From Flavobacterium sp. WV_118_3 (lineage in GTDB: Bacteria; Bacteroidota; Bacteroidia; Flavobacteriales; Flavobacteriaceae): a DNA stretch of 64,000 nt. The notes beneath the pieces are model-generated. The model was not told where the DNA came from and made no database searches. It saw only the letters and a list, made by a program, of their open reading frames with translations. This document shows, piece after piece, positions 36,891 to 44,722 of this stretch. The position numbers were made by a program, and so were the translations under genes. The stretch lies in NCBI RefSeq assembly GCF_039778605.1, contig NZ_CP156060.1, forward strand, positions 3,789,967 to 3,853,966. The letters run 5' to 3'. Every line of letters begins with the position of its first letter. Position 1 is the first letter of the stretch.

Positions 36891-37745
36891 GAAGCTTATT
36901 ATCCTTTTTTTAGTCCATATCAATTTAGTGCAAATACCCCGATAATGGCAATAGAATTGGAAGGACTTGAGTCAAGTAATGATCCAAATCAAAGTCAAAA
37001 GCCGACCTCAAATAGTTCTGACTATTTTGAAAATAAAGATGGTTCTCTTATCACAGTTTTGGATGAGGTAGTTATTAAAGCTACAAAAAACACCTCTATT
37101 CAATCGCATCAATTACCTGAAATTATTATTAAAATTAACAGAGGTAATAAAATAGAGACAAATAATAATTTTGAGCGATATCAGAAACTTTTATTGAAGC
37201 ACGAAGGAGGATATGTGAATGATCCGGTTGATCCAGGTGGAGCTACAAATAAAGGAATTATATTTAGTAACTTTAAAGCTTGGGCTAAAAGTGATTTAGG
37301 AATTGAACCTACTTTAGGTAACCTTAAAAATTTAACAGATGAGCAAGCGAGTGTCTTATATAAAGAACATTATTGGGATAAGATTAGAGGTGATGAATTT
37401 CAAAATGGAAGTGTAGCTTTTGCATTATATGATTGGTCAGTTACTTCCGGTAAGGCGGTAAAGGAATTTGAAAAGTCTTATGCGGCTTTATATAATGGTA
37501 TTACAGTAGATGGTAAACTAAATTCTAATGAGATTTCTGCTTTAAACAAGGTCAATGCGAAGGATTTGTTTAATTTGGTGAATAAAACGAGATTAGATTA
37601 TTATGATTTATTGATCGATAAAAGTGTTAAGAATTATAAAAAAAAGAATCCTAGTGCTACAGACAAAGAGCTTGAAAACCGAACTTTATTAAAGTTTAAA
37701 AAGGGTTGGGCGAAAAGAGTAAATGGCATTAAATTTGAAGAGTAA
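36567..37745 (+). CDS. Orphan RHS cassette 5: GH108-type muramidase tip
   Basis: 392 codons from the TTG in the RHS core. After the core and a linker that resembles cassette 3 (SSNDPNQSQKPTSN, ENKDGSLITVLDEVVIK) comes a ~190-residue domain. It starts LLKHEGGYVNDPVDPGG and continues ATNKGI, the signature of glycoside hydrolase family 108 N-acetylmuramidases with Glu213 as the catalytic acid. The family features LYKEHYWDKIRGD and ALYDWSVTSG also follow. It would cleave peptidoglycan once in the periplasm. The partner gene 36 bp downstream is an LprI-type lysozyme inhibitor, which makes the toxin/immunity logic explicit. No own promoter, signal peptide or RHS body. Confidence 0.88.
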   Translation: MTGDKRYELSNHLGNVLVVINDKKIPEFEKPDMPETGLVAFNADVLSYSDYYPFGMLQDARHGSKANYRYGFQGQEMDNEIKGEGNSLNYTFRMHDPRVGRFFAVDPLEAYYPFFSPYQFSANTPIMAIELEGLESSNDPNQSQKPTSNSSDYFENKDGSLITVLDEVVIKATKNTSIQSHQLPEIIIKINRGNKIETNNNFERYQKLLLKHEGGYVNDPVDPGGATNKGIIFSNFKAWAKSDLGIEPTLGNLKNLTDEQASVLYKEHYWDKIRGDEFQNGSVAFALYDWSVTSGKAVKEFEKSYAALYNGITVDGKLNSNEISALNKVNAKDLFNLVNKTRLDYYDLLIDKSVKNYKKKNPSATDKELENRTLLKFKKGWAKRVNGIKFEE

Positions 37746-37781
37746 AAGTCTATTGAACAAAGAATAAAAACTTATTAAAAT

Positions 37782-38189
37782 ATGAAAACAAAAAAAATTA
37801 TCTTTATTTTTTTACTAATAGGGTGTGGTTCTTTTGCTCAATCAATAAAAAAGGTTGAGAAGTTAATTGTTAATTACCAAAAATGTTTAGATAATGGAGT
37901 AGATATGTTAGGTTGTTCTAATAATTATTATATTGAAATTGATAATCTATTGAATGAGGTTTATAAAAAGATTCGTTTAAAAATAAATTCTTTGGAAAAA
38001 GAAAAATTAAAGAATGAACAGAAGAATTGGTTGATTAATAGAGATTTATATTTTAAAAAAGCATATTCTGAAGCTAAAGATGAAGCAGATGGATTAAGTA
38101 ATAATGATCTGCAGATGATTTATATTGATAAAAAAGCAGAATATGTAAAAAACAGGGTTGTTGCTTTAGTTGAAAAATACCGGGTATAG
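37782..38189 (+). CDS. LprI/DUF1311-type lysozyme inhibitor, immunity protein of the muramidase
   Basis: A 135-residue protein with a signal peptide (KKIIFIFLLIGCGSFAQ). The mature part fits the LprI/DUF1311 pattern: Cys at ~35 and ~45, then IEIDNLLNEVYKKIRLKIN, LKNEQKNWLINRDLYFKKA and a final helix. This family includes periplasmic inhibitors of lysozyme, so immunity against the GH108 muramidase encoded just upstream is a direct prediction. A GC pair in LIGCGSF might also act as a lipobox, but AQ cleavage looks better. It is the only stored immunity gene that does not overlap its toxin (36-bp gap). Confidence 0.82.
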   Translation: MKTKKIIFIFLLIGCGSFAQSIKKVEKLIVNYQKCLDNGVDMLGCSNNYYIEIDNLLNEVYKKIRLKINSLEKEKLKNEQKNWLINRDLYFKKAYSEAKDEADGLSNNDLQMIYIDKKAEYVKNRVVALVEKYRV

Positions 38190-38193
38190 TCTC

Positions 38194-38248
38194 TCGATCG
38201 CGCGGATTTGTAAACCCGATCGCGCGGATTTGAAATCCGTGCAAACAA
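38194..38248. repeat. Two REP-like palindromes at the right end of the cassette array
   Basis: Tandem short-form copies, CGATCGCGCGGATTTGTAAA and CGATCGCGCGGATTTGAAAT then CCGTGC, lie 5 bp after the last immunity gene. Confidence 0.75.
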
Positions 38249-38254
38249 ATAACA

Positions 38255-38288
38255 AAAAAACTCCTGGCTTATAGTCAGGAGTTTTTTG
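38255..38288 (+). terminator. Rho-independent terminator closing the cassette array
   Basis: AAAAAACTCCTG and CAGGAGTTTTTT form a 12-bp stem around GCTTATAGT and end in a T-run. Confidence 0.85.
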
Positions 38289-38415
38289 CTTTTATAGCCT
38301 AATACCACCAACTGTGTTTTGTATGCTATTTTGACCGTATTGTCCTTTCCGGGAATAATTTAGAAGCCTAACTTTATGTAAATTGATAGACATAATCCAT
38401 TAAAAAATAGTAACT

Positions 38416-38847
38416 ATGTCAGATTTTGAAACAGCAGACAAAAAAGTGCACCAGGGAAAAAACATCAAACGGTTTCGGGAAATGTTTGGAATCAAACAGG
38501 AGGCTTTGGCTTATGAACTGGGTCACGACTGGACGCAAAAAAAGATATCGCTATTGGAACAGCGGGAAACCATAGAGGCGGATACTCTGGAACTGTTAGC
38601 CGAAACACTAAAAGTTCCGGTGGCGGCCATAGAAAATTTAGACGATGAAGACGTTATGAATATTATTGGAAATACATTTCACGATAGTCCTGTAGGTAGT
38701 AATCAGGAAAACAACATTAGTTGCACCTTTAATCCTATAGATAAAATAGTAGCGCTCTACGATGAAAAGATCGCTTTATACGAACGGATGCTACAAGAAA
38801 AGGAAGAAATAATTGAAAGGATGGAACGGCTCATAAAAAACAAATAA
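38416..38847 (+). CDS. XRE-family regulator with C-terminal coiled coil
   Basis: A 143-residue protein. Residues ~14-75 are an XRE helix-turn-helix (NIKRFREMFGIKQEALAYEL, WTQKKISLLEQRETIEADTL, LAETLKVPVAAIENLDDEDV). Residues ~105-143 are a charged heptad-like helix (KIVALYDEKIALYERMLQEK) suited for oligomerisation. Such regulators are frequent next to mobile or toxin loci in Bacteroidota. It lies at the right border of the RHS island, 227 bp after the last immunity gene, with its own leader. Whether it regulates the RHS genes is unknown. Confidence 0.8.
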   Translation: MSDFETADKKVHQGKNIKRFREMFGIKQEALAYELGHDWTQKKISLLEQRETIEADTLELLAETLKVPVAAIENLDDEDVMNIIGNTFHDSPVGSNQENNISCTFNPIDKIVALYDEKIALYERMLQEKEEIIERMERLIKNK

Positions 38848-38865
38848 GTACATATTGTAAATTCC

Positions 38866-38949
38866 TGACGGTGCAGATTTACATTGTCAGTTTGCTAAAC
38901 CCCGGGTGCAATCCGCGAGAATAAAAAAGGCTATCCGTCGGACAGCCTT
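38866..38949 (+). repeat. Degenerate long-form REP followed by a terminator
   Basis: GGTGCAGATTTACATTGTCAG ... GGGTGCAATCCGC is a decayed long-form REP. AAGGCTATCC and GGACAGCCTT (38927-38949) form the hairpin that ends the XRE gene transcript. Confidence 0.6.
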
Positions 38950-39004
38950 AGGGATTTAGACGGTTAAACTTGTATGTCGGAGTTTTATACTGACTTGTAG
39001 TCGG

Positions 39005-39709
39005 CTATTTTGTTTGTACAGCCTGTTGCTGTTGAAACATCTTAAAAAAGTAAAGATTCAACAGAAATTGTGTATAACCATAAACGGCATCTTCAATAGG
39101 AATAGTCAGTATACGGATTGTTAAAAATTCTTCCGGATTATAATTTACGATTGGCGCTTCCAGTCCGGTACCGGTCAATACGCCATTCACCGGGAAAAAG
39201 CCAAGCATTAATATAAAAAACACCAGAGAAGCCTTTCCGATCCAATCTACCCGGGCTATAAAATGTAAAAAAATCAAAGTGAGCATCGTAATGACGGCAG
39301 TAACCAAAGTATACATTTTATCAGGGTGTAGTAAAGCAACTACAGCACACACAATTATACTGATAAATACAATGATCGTGTTATAGGCTCTGGTCCAGTT
39401 GAGGTTAAAAAATTTGTCCAGACAGAAAAATGTAAAGAGGCAGGAAAACGGAATGCAGATAAAAAATAACCATTCTTCTATTGGTAAGCCGAAAACGCGA
39501 ACCCCGACGGTATAGGTCTTATTAAACCACCAGACTCCTGTTTGGGTGAAAATAATGTCCCATACTATAAACGGTATGGCAACCAATATACTGGCTTTAA
39601 AAAAGGCAGGAAATTGTTTGTGGAACTGTATCCTTTTGTCGAATGAAAAAATAAAACAAATAATTACAGTCAGAAAGTTGATTACTAAATACGTGTATGG
39701 TTTTATCAT
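39005..39709 (-). CDS. crtY: Lycopene cyclase (CrtYc-CrtYd fusion type), left cluster
   Basis: A 234-residue membrane protein with about seven hydrophobic helices, of the small integral-membrane lycopene cyclase family found in Bacteroidota and as CrtYc/CrtYd in actinobacteria. The two family signatures FGLPIEEWLFF and LTIPIEDAVYGY are present, each with the acidic pair taken to be catalytic. It cyclises the ends of lycopene to beta-carotene in the inner membrane. It overlaps crtZ by 4 bp and is the last gene of the left operon. The closest match in view is the 231-residue copy at 52848, which shares both signatures. Confidence 0.88.
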   Translation of the reverse strand: MIKPYTYLVINFLTVIICFIFSFDKRIQFHKQFPAFFKASILVAIPFIVWDIIFTQTGVWWFNKTYTVGVRVFGLPIEEWLFFICIPFSCLFTFFCLDKFFNLNWTRAYNTIIVFISIIVCAVVALLHPDKMYTLVTAVITMLTLIFLHFIARVDWIGKASLVFFILMLGFFPVNGVLTGTGLEAPIVNYNPEEFLTIRILTIPIEDAVYGYTQFLLNLYFFKMFQQQQAVQTK

Positions 39710-40161
39710 TGTTTAGCATTAAAATACATTCTGAAATATTTTAAGGGAACCCATAAAAATCCAAAACATTCCCCATCGTGTTTGCCGGTATGTTTGTGAT
39801 GTTGTTTGTGTGCCCTTCGAATAGCCAGAAAATAAGGGTTCTGTGTTTTTTGCAATGTTTTTATTCGTTGATGAATAAAAATATCGTGTACCCAAAAATA
39901 AGCAATCCCATATAAGGTAATTCCGAAACCGATATAAAACCGGAAATCAAAATTGTTCAACGAACCCCAATATAGTAATGCAATAGCCGGTAAGGCAAAA
40001 ATCACAAAAAAGTAATCATTTTTTTCAAGAGGGCCTGTATTGCTGTGGTCGTGATGATCCCGATGCAAAAACCATAGAAATCCATGCATCACATATTTAT
40101 GGATAATCCAGGTGGCACCTTCCATTAGTATAAATGTTAAAAGAACGATGCTAAAATTCAT
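39706..40161 (-). CDS. crtZ: Beta-carotene 3-hydroxylase CrtZ, left cluster
   Basis: A 151-residue membrane protein of the fatty-acid hydroxylase superfamily. The di-iron histidine motifs HKYVMHG, HRDHHDHS, HDIFIHQR and HKQHHKH are all intact. It adds 3- and 3'-hydroxyl groups to beta-carotene to give zeaxanthin. The gene overlaps the cyclase gene by 4 bp. Upstream there is a ~195-bp gap (40162-40356) in which I see no gene worth calling. Confidence 0.92.
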   Translation of the reverse strand: MNFSIVLLTFILMEGATWIIHKYVMHGFLWFLHRDHHDHSNTGPLEKNDYFFVIFALPAIALLYWGSLNNFDFRFYIGFGITLYGIAYFWVHDIFIHQRIKTLQKTQNPYFLAIRRAHKQHHKHTGKHDGECFGFLWVPLKYFRMYFNAKQ

Positions 40162-40356
40162 ATCGGTTTGAAAGATTAATTAGACAATTGTTCCTGTGCA
40201 TGGTCATGCCGGTTGCGGATATATGCCCGTCTTTTACAGAAAGGCATCGTGTTAAAATGCTCGAACAATAGCGTGTTAACAGGTGATTGATTGTGTTTCT
40301 CATAAAAAAGCGGTTTGGACAGCTGTGATGGTTGTTTTTCCTTATAAATGGGTGTA

Positions 40357-40830
40357 TCATCGTATTTCCTTTTTAAGGACTGTAGCAATCATATTCTTGA
40401 GCGGTATTGAGGTTATGCTGTTTTTGTTGGCATGAATAAATTGCAAATCCTGCGCTATTTCGTTGTTGTATCCTAAAAAAGAAGGACAGTTTTGCTGAAT
40501 TGATAATCGGATAAAGCGGATTTCAACATTATCAGGGCTTTCTTTTACAGCATTTTCAATATCTTTTTTGCCTTTGTTAAAAGCATTGAGCTTGACAATC
40601 GGATTGATGGCATGACTGGCCCAGATTGTTTTAAAAGCGCCCCGATAGGCAAGATAAACACTATTTCCGTTTTTTGCCTGTAATTGCGCTAACATGGTTT
40701 TACATAGCTTTTTATCCGATACCGCTTTGGTATAATTCACACGTATGGAATCCAACTCCTTGTTTGGGTCATTATGGGCTACTTTCGTCAGATTGGAAAA
40801 AAAGAGTAGCCATACCAGTAATACTTTCAT
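40357..40830 (-). CDS. Secreted hypothetical protein between crtB and crtZ
   Basis: A 157-residue protein with a hydrophobic N-terminal export signal (MKVLLVWLLFFSNLTKVAHN). The mature part is alpha-helical and of a type often seen in flavobacterial carotenoid operons (LAYRGAFKTIWASHAINPIV, KGKKDIENAVKESPDNVEIR). It overlaps crtB by 4 bp, so it is translationally coupled. Function unknown. The right-hand cluster has no counterpart at this place but an SRPBCC protein instead. Confidence 0.75.
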   Translation of the reverse strand: MKVLLVWLLFFSNLTKVAHNDPNKELDSIRVNYTKAVSDKKLCKTMLAQLQAKNGNSVYLAYRGAFKTIWASHAINPIVKLNAFNKGKKDIENAVKESPDNVEIRFIRLSIQQNCPSFLGYNNEIAQDLQFIHANKNSITSIPLKNMIATVLKKEIR

Positions 40831-41663
40831 AGAACGGCTATTTTATAGTGTACGTAACTACGCATTGCAAGAGATAGCTTTTGGCTATTGGGAATACGAA
40901 TCCGTTGGGACATTATTTTTTCCGCCGGAGTATTTTTAATTTTAGTAAACAACGATAAGTAGTATCGGTAGGCTAAGTAGACTCCAAATCGGGACGAAGC
41001 CGGTAGCATTTTGATCCCGGTGAGTGCTTCTTTAAACTCCGATTCGATTTCAGCTTCAATCTGATGTTTGATTTCCGGGCTAAAAAGATGCATTTGGATG
41101 TTTGGAAAATAAGTGCGTCCCAAAATCTGATAGTCGGCTTTTAAATCCCGTAAAAAGTTTACTTTCTGAAAAGCAGAACCTAATTGCATCGCATAGGGTT
41201 TTAGTTTTTCAAAAGTAGCTTTGTCGCCTTCCACAAATACCTGAAGACACATCAGTCCGACTACTTCGGCGGAACCTAAAATGTATTCCTGATAGCGTTC
41301 GGAATTATAATCTATCGGATACAAGTCCATTTCCATACTATGTAGAAACTGCGCGATTAAGGATGGATCGATTTTATAACGGTTTACCGTTTCCTGAAAA
41401 GATTGTAATATCGGATTTAACGAAATCCCTTCCTGAAGTGCCGTGTTGGTTTCATTTCGAAAGCGCTCCAGTAAAGTGGTTTTGTCATAATCGTGGAAAC
41501 TGTCAACGATTTCATCAGCCAGTCGGACATAGCCATAAATAGCATATATCGAAGGTCTGATGGCGGGTTTTAAAGCCAGAATGCCCAGGGAAAAACTGGT
41601 GCTGTATTTTTCGGTTACAATTCTGCTGACCTTATAGGATACTTCATCAAATAGCTTTTTCAT
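40827..41663 (-). CDS. crtB: Phytoene synthase CrtB, left cluster
   Basis: A 278-residue squalene/phytoene synthase. The two aspartate-rich motifs that bind the diphosphate via Mg2+ are DEIVD (in VRLADEIVDSFHDYD) and DLKADYQILGRTYFP; the segment YSTSFSLGILAL is also typical. It condenses two geranylgeranyl diphosphates to phytoene, the first committed step. It overlaps crtI by 17 bp. The copy at 50927 has the same length and is very similar over the whole sequence. Confidence 0.93.
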   Translation of the reverse strand: MKKLFDEVSYKVSRIVTEKYSTSFSLGILALKPAIRPSIYAIYGYVRLADEIVDSFHDYDKTTLLERFRNETNTALQEGISLNPILQSFQETVNRYKIDPSLIAQFLHSMEMDLYPIDYNSERYQEYILGSAEVVGLMCLQVFVEGDKATFEKLKPYAMQLGSAFQKVNFLRDLKADYQILGRTYFPNIQMHLFSPEIKHQIEAEIESEFKEALTGIKMLPASSRFGVYLAYRYYLSLFTKIKNTPAEKIMSQRIRIPNSQKLSLAMRSYVHYKIAVL

Positions 41664-43140
41664 ACCGGGATGTTTTAAGTTTGTTTACTTCTTTTGCAAC
41701 GATAGTACCTGATATAATAGAAGGAGGAACTCCCGGTCCTGGTACCGTTAACTGACCTGTATAAAACAGATTTTTGATATGCTTGTTTTTAAGGGATGGT
41801 TTTAATACCGCCGTTTGATTTAGCGTATTGGCCAATCCATAGGCATTACCGCCATAGGCATTGTAATCGTTTATAAAATCGCTGACACAATAACTTTTTT
41901 TATATTCTAATTTTGACTTCAGGTGCTGCGTTCCGGTATGTTTTTCGATACGCTCCAACATTTCGTCTAAATACTTCTCCCGAATGGACTCCGCATCGGA
42001 AAGCCCCGTGGCAAGCGGAATCAGTAAAAAAAGGTTTTCACAGCCTTCCGGTGCAACCGATGGATCGGTTTTCGACGGACAACAGGCGTAGAACAATGGT
42101 TTTTCCGGCCATTTTTTGGTATTGTAAATCGTATCGACATGTTCGTCCAGGTCGTTTTCGAAAAATAAGGTATGATGTTTTAAATTGGGAATCCGTTCGT
42201 TAAAACCCAGATAGTAAATCAGGCAGGAAGGTGCAAAGGTTCGGGAAGCCCAATATTTTTCACTGTAATTGCGCATGTTGGGTTCCAGTAATGTCTCTGT
42301 ATGATGATAGTCGCAGGAGGCTATTATGGCATCAAATGCCTGGAATTCTCCGTTAACGATTAATCCTTTGGCCTGACCTTGTTCAACGATAATTTGATCA
42401 ATATTTTGATTGAAATGAAAATAGGCGCCTTGTTCTTCTGCAACTTTTTGCATGGCGAGAACCAATTGGTAGAAACCGCCCATCGGATACCAGGTTCCCA
42501 GGGCATAACCGCCATAATTCATCAGGCTATACAAGGCCGGAATTTTGATTGGCGAAGCACCGAGAAATATAACCGGAAATTCCATTAGCGTTCTTAGCTT
42601 GGGATTGGAAAAATAGTGGCCTACATAGTTTCTGAAATTAGTAAGTAAATCCAGTTTTAAAGCACTACCCGCGATTTTTAGAGACAGGAATTCCAGCCAA
42701 CTGTGACAGGGCTTATTTACAAATTCACGCATGCCAACCTCATATTTGAATTTGGCCGCTTTCATAAATACATCCAGTTTTTTTCCGGCTCCTTTTTCAA
42801 TATCCTCAAATAAAGCTTTAAGCGCTTCATAGGATTTCGGAATGCTAATGTTTTCATCGTTGAAAATCATTTCAAACTGAGGGTTTAAAGCTACCAGATC
42901 GTAAAAATCGGAAACACGATAACCAAAGTCATTAAAGAACGACTCGATAATGTCCGGCATCCAATACCAGCTTGGTCCCATATCAAAGGTGTATCCGTTG
43001 GTGGTTTGAAATTGTCTGGCTCTCCCGCCGGGCTGACTCTGTTTTTCGAAAACATGTACCTCATTGCCGGATTGGGCACAGTAGCTAGCAGCCGATAAAC
43101 CCGAAATTCCACTCCCGATTATTGCGATTTTCTTTTTCAT
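41647..43140 (-). CDS. crtI: Phytoene desaturase CrtI, left cluster
   Basis: A 497-residue flavoprotein. The N-terminal dinucleotide motif is IAIIGSGISGLSAASYCAQ with FEKQSQPGGRARQF, and the C-terminal FAD-binding end is YTGQLTVPGPGVPPSIISG. CrtI converts phytoene to lycopene by four desaturations at the membrane. I start at ATG 43140, which aligns with the right-hand copy; the TTG two codons upstream adds nothing. It lies 12 bp after marR and overlaps crtB, so the left cluster is one operon marR-crtI-crtB-hyp-crtZ-crtY. Confidence 0.93.
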   Translation of the reverse strand: MKKKIAIIGSGISGLSAASYCAQSGNEVHVFEKQSQPGGRARQFQTTNGYTFDMGPSWYWMPDIIESFFNDFGYRVSDFYDLVALNPQFEMIFNDENISIPKSYEALKALFEDIEKGAGKKLDVFMKAAKFKYEVGMREFVNKPCHSWLEFLSLKIAGSALKLDLLTNFRNYVGHYFSNPKLRTLMEFPVIFLGASPIKIPALYSLMNYGGYALGTWYPMGGFYQLVLAMQKVAEEQGAYFHFNQNIDQIIVEQGQAKGLIVNGEFQAFDAIIASCDYHHTETLLEPNMRNYSEKYWASRTFAPSCLIYYLGFNERIPNLKHHTLFFENDLDEHVDTIYNTKKWPEKPLFYACCPSKTDPSVAPEGCENLFLLIPLATGLSDAESIREKYLDEMLERIEKHTGTQHLKSKLEYKKSYCVSDFINDYNAYGGNAYGLANTLNQTAVLKPSLKNKHIKNLFYTGQLTVPGPGVPPSIISGTIVAKEVNKLKTSRYEKAI

Positions 43141-43152
43141 AGCCAATATTTT

Positions 43153-43818
43153 TTAGTCTGTAAAATAGGTCGCATTCACTTTTTGCAAAAGCTCATGACT
43201 GTCTATCTGTTGAGAAAAAATCGGGTGATGAAAATCATCCAGCTTATTTAACAACCGTATTAATTGCATTTTTTCGGAATGAGACAGATCTCCGGAAACG
43301 ATTTGGGTTGCAAGGCGTATTTTTCCCATTTGAGCATCCAATGATTGTAAGCCTTCCGGTGAAATTTCAATTACCTTGCTTCTTTTATCTGTTTCGGAAT
43401 CACTTTGTGTTACCCAACCATTTTTAATCAATCGGTTGATGATCTGCATTCCTGTCGGCTTATCCTGAATATTTTTTTTGATAAGTTCCATTTTGGTCAT
43501 TGCGCCAAAAGCTTTTAAATTGATCAGATAAATAAAGTCTTCCTGAGTCGAAAATTCGGAGTCCTGTATGGCTGACCTGGAGTAGGTTTTGGCATATCGA
43601 TTCAGGTGTACCAGTAAAGTACTGATCACACTTTCAGGACTTCTTCCTTCTGCTTTGCCTTCCCAGTCGGGTTCTCTTGAATACGAGTCTTCTTTCTTCT
43701 CGTGATCGGAAATCCATCTTGTAAACCCATTTATATCTTCTGTATAACCACCATTTGTATTGTTTAAATCAAACTTTTCTACAAGTTGCAGGACCTCCTG
43801 GATAAGTTGATAATTCAT
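43153..43818 (-). CDS. MarR-family regulator, left cluster
   Basis: A 221-residue protein whose middle and C-terminal half is a MarR winged helix (SEFSTQEDFIYLINLKAFGA, KPTGMQIINRLIKNGWVTQS, DKRSKVIEISPEGL). The N-terminal ~80 residues form an extra domain. I start at ATG 43818 because MNYQLIQEVL aligns with the start of the paralogue at 47214; the longer frame would run through the operator palindrome. It heads the left carotenoid operon, and a TAGTA/TACTA palindrome lies 12 bp upstream of its start codon, so autoregulation is likely. The inducing signal is not visible. Confidence 0.85.
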   Translation of the reverse strand: MNYQLIQEVLQLVEKFDLNNTNGGYTEDINGFTRWISDHEKKEDSYSREPDWEGKAEGRSPESVISTLLVHLNRYAKTYSRSAIQDSEFSTQEDFIYLINLKAFGAMTKMELIKKNIQDKPTGMQIINRLIKNGWVTQSDSETDKRSKVIEISPEGLQSLDAQMGKIRLATQIVSGDLSHSEKMQLIRLLNKLDDFHHPIFSQQIDSHELLQKVNATYFTD

Positions 43819-43829
43819 AAGGAATGTTT

Positions 43830-43847
43830 TAGTATGTAAAAATACTA
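43830..43847 (-). promoter_or_regulatory. MarR-type operator upstream of left marR
   Basis: TAGTATGTAAAAATACTA, inside a longer TTTTAGTA ... TACTAAAA palindrome (43827-43850). It has the same 18-bp frame as the sites at 47122, 47184 and 51888. Confidence 0.65.
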
Positions 43848-43859
43848 AAAAATACAAAT

Positions 43860-44398
43860 AAAGTATTTAAAAACACTTTTTATTCTGGTTTCTGCTTTAA
43901 TTTAGTAGTGGCGAATATCCTTTGTCTGGAAAATATTAGAGCTGTTTTTGAATTGAGGACACTTAAGAGTGGAAGTGTGAATGGGAAAGTAGTGTAAACT
44001 ACTTTATAGCAAAGGAGACGGAGTGGATTTTATAAAGTGGGTAGTTATGGAATGACAAACAAAGATTCTGTATTGCCTGTGAATAGTTCAGAATAGTTGG
44101 ATATAGAGAAAGAGAATCAAAATAGCTGACTATCTCATCATTAGTTTTTGTGTTTTTGATGCCTGAAAGGGATTTGAATTCTTTATAATGCCGTAAATCA
44201 GTGTTTTGTGTTTTTGGGTAAAAACACAATTTTAAGAAAATGCGGATTTGAAATCGTATTTGTTTTGTAAATAATGACTGTTTAAAATAGAGTCCGGGAT
44301 AAACTTATCCCGGATTTTTTATTTGTTTATGGCGTAAAGATGTTGTAACTCGCAGCCTATTTTAGATGTAGGAATAGTTTGTAAGATCATAGAACTAG
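43860..44398. other. Intergenic region without a gene I can support
   Basis: About 540 bp upstream of the left marR promoter. It contains a strong hairpin, TCCGGGATAA (44293-44302) with TTATCCCGGA (44305-44314) followed by T6, which would end a rightward transcript although no rightward gene precedes it. A REP-like remnant (GCGGATTTGAAATCG) lies at ~44242. A 76-codon leftward frame (43999-44229) has no features of a real protein. Confidence 0.5.
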
Positions 44399-44680
44399 TT
44401 ACGATTTTTTTGAAATTTTATTGTTGGTGATTATTCGCTGTAAATTAGACTTGAACCGACTAATCTCCGGGTTTCTTTTGTGTAAGTGTTTTTGACTAAC
44501 ACCGCTATTTACTCGTTTTCGCCATAATTTAAAGCTGCTCCTTTTTAATTCTTTTCGCATTAAAGCAATGACTTGTTTTTCGGTAAAGCCAAACTGATAT
44601 GCTATCGCTTCAAAAGGCGTTCTGTCTTCCCAGGCCATTTCTATAATTCGGTCTTTGATCATTAGATTTAAGTCTTTCAT
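44399..44680 (-). CDS. DUF2805/TIGR03643-like small protein
   Basis: A 93-residue basic protein. Residues 1-75 match the small TIGR03643/DUF2805 type: MIKDRIIEMAWEDRTPFEAI, FGFTEKQVIALMRKELKRSS, FKLWRKRVNSG. The region looks like a helix-turn-helix. In other Bacteroidota and proteobacteria such genes often accompany SDR, DUF2867 and photolyase or carotenoid genes; the role is unknown, a photoprotection link is inference. The upstream SDR gene ends 42 bp before it on the same strand. Confidence 0.75.
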   Translation of the reverse strand: MKDLNLMIKDRIIEMAWEDRTPFEAIAYQFGFTEKQVIALMRKELKRSSFKLWRKRVNSGVSQKHLHKRNPEISRFKSNLQRIITNNKISKKS

Positions 44681-44722
44681 ATTTTTTGCATTCTGTTTTA
44701 AGCGGTGTTCATAGTGGTAAGC

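Noticed and set aside
28860..38250. The repeated palindromes could be read as a CRISPR array
   Set aside because: Copies are hundreds to thousands of bases apart, vary in form (short and long), and enclose whole genes; there are no uniform spacers and no cas genes.
40151..40388. Two overlapping leftward frames of ~70 codons between crtZ and the secreted hypothetical gene
   Set aside because: One starts with TTG inside the previous gene, the other is His/Asn-rich and has no counterpart in the right cluster. Neither shows a domain or clear start; the gap is more likely untranslated.
43999..44229. A 76-codon leftward frame upstream of the left marR
   Set aside because: Composition looks like translated AT-rich intergenic DNA, with no motif, no neighbour coupling and no plausible start context.
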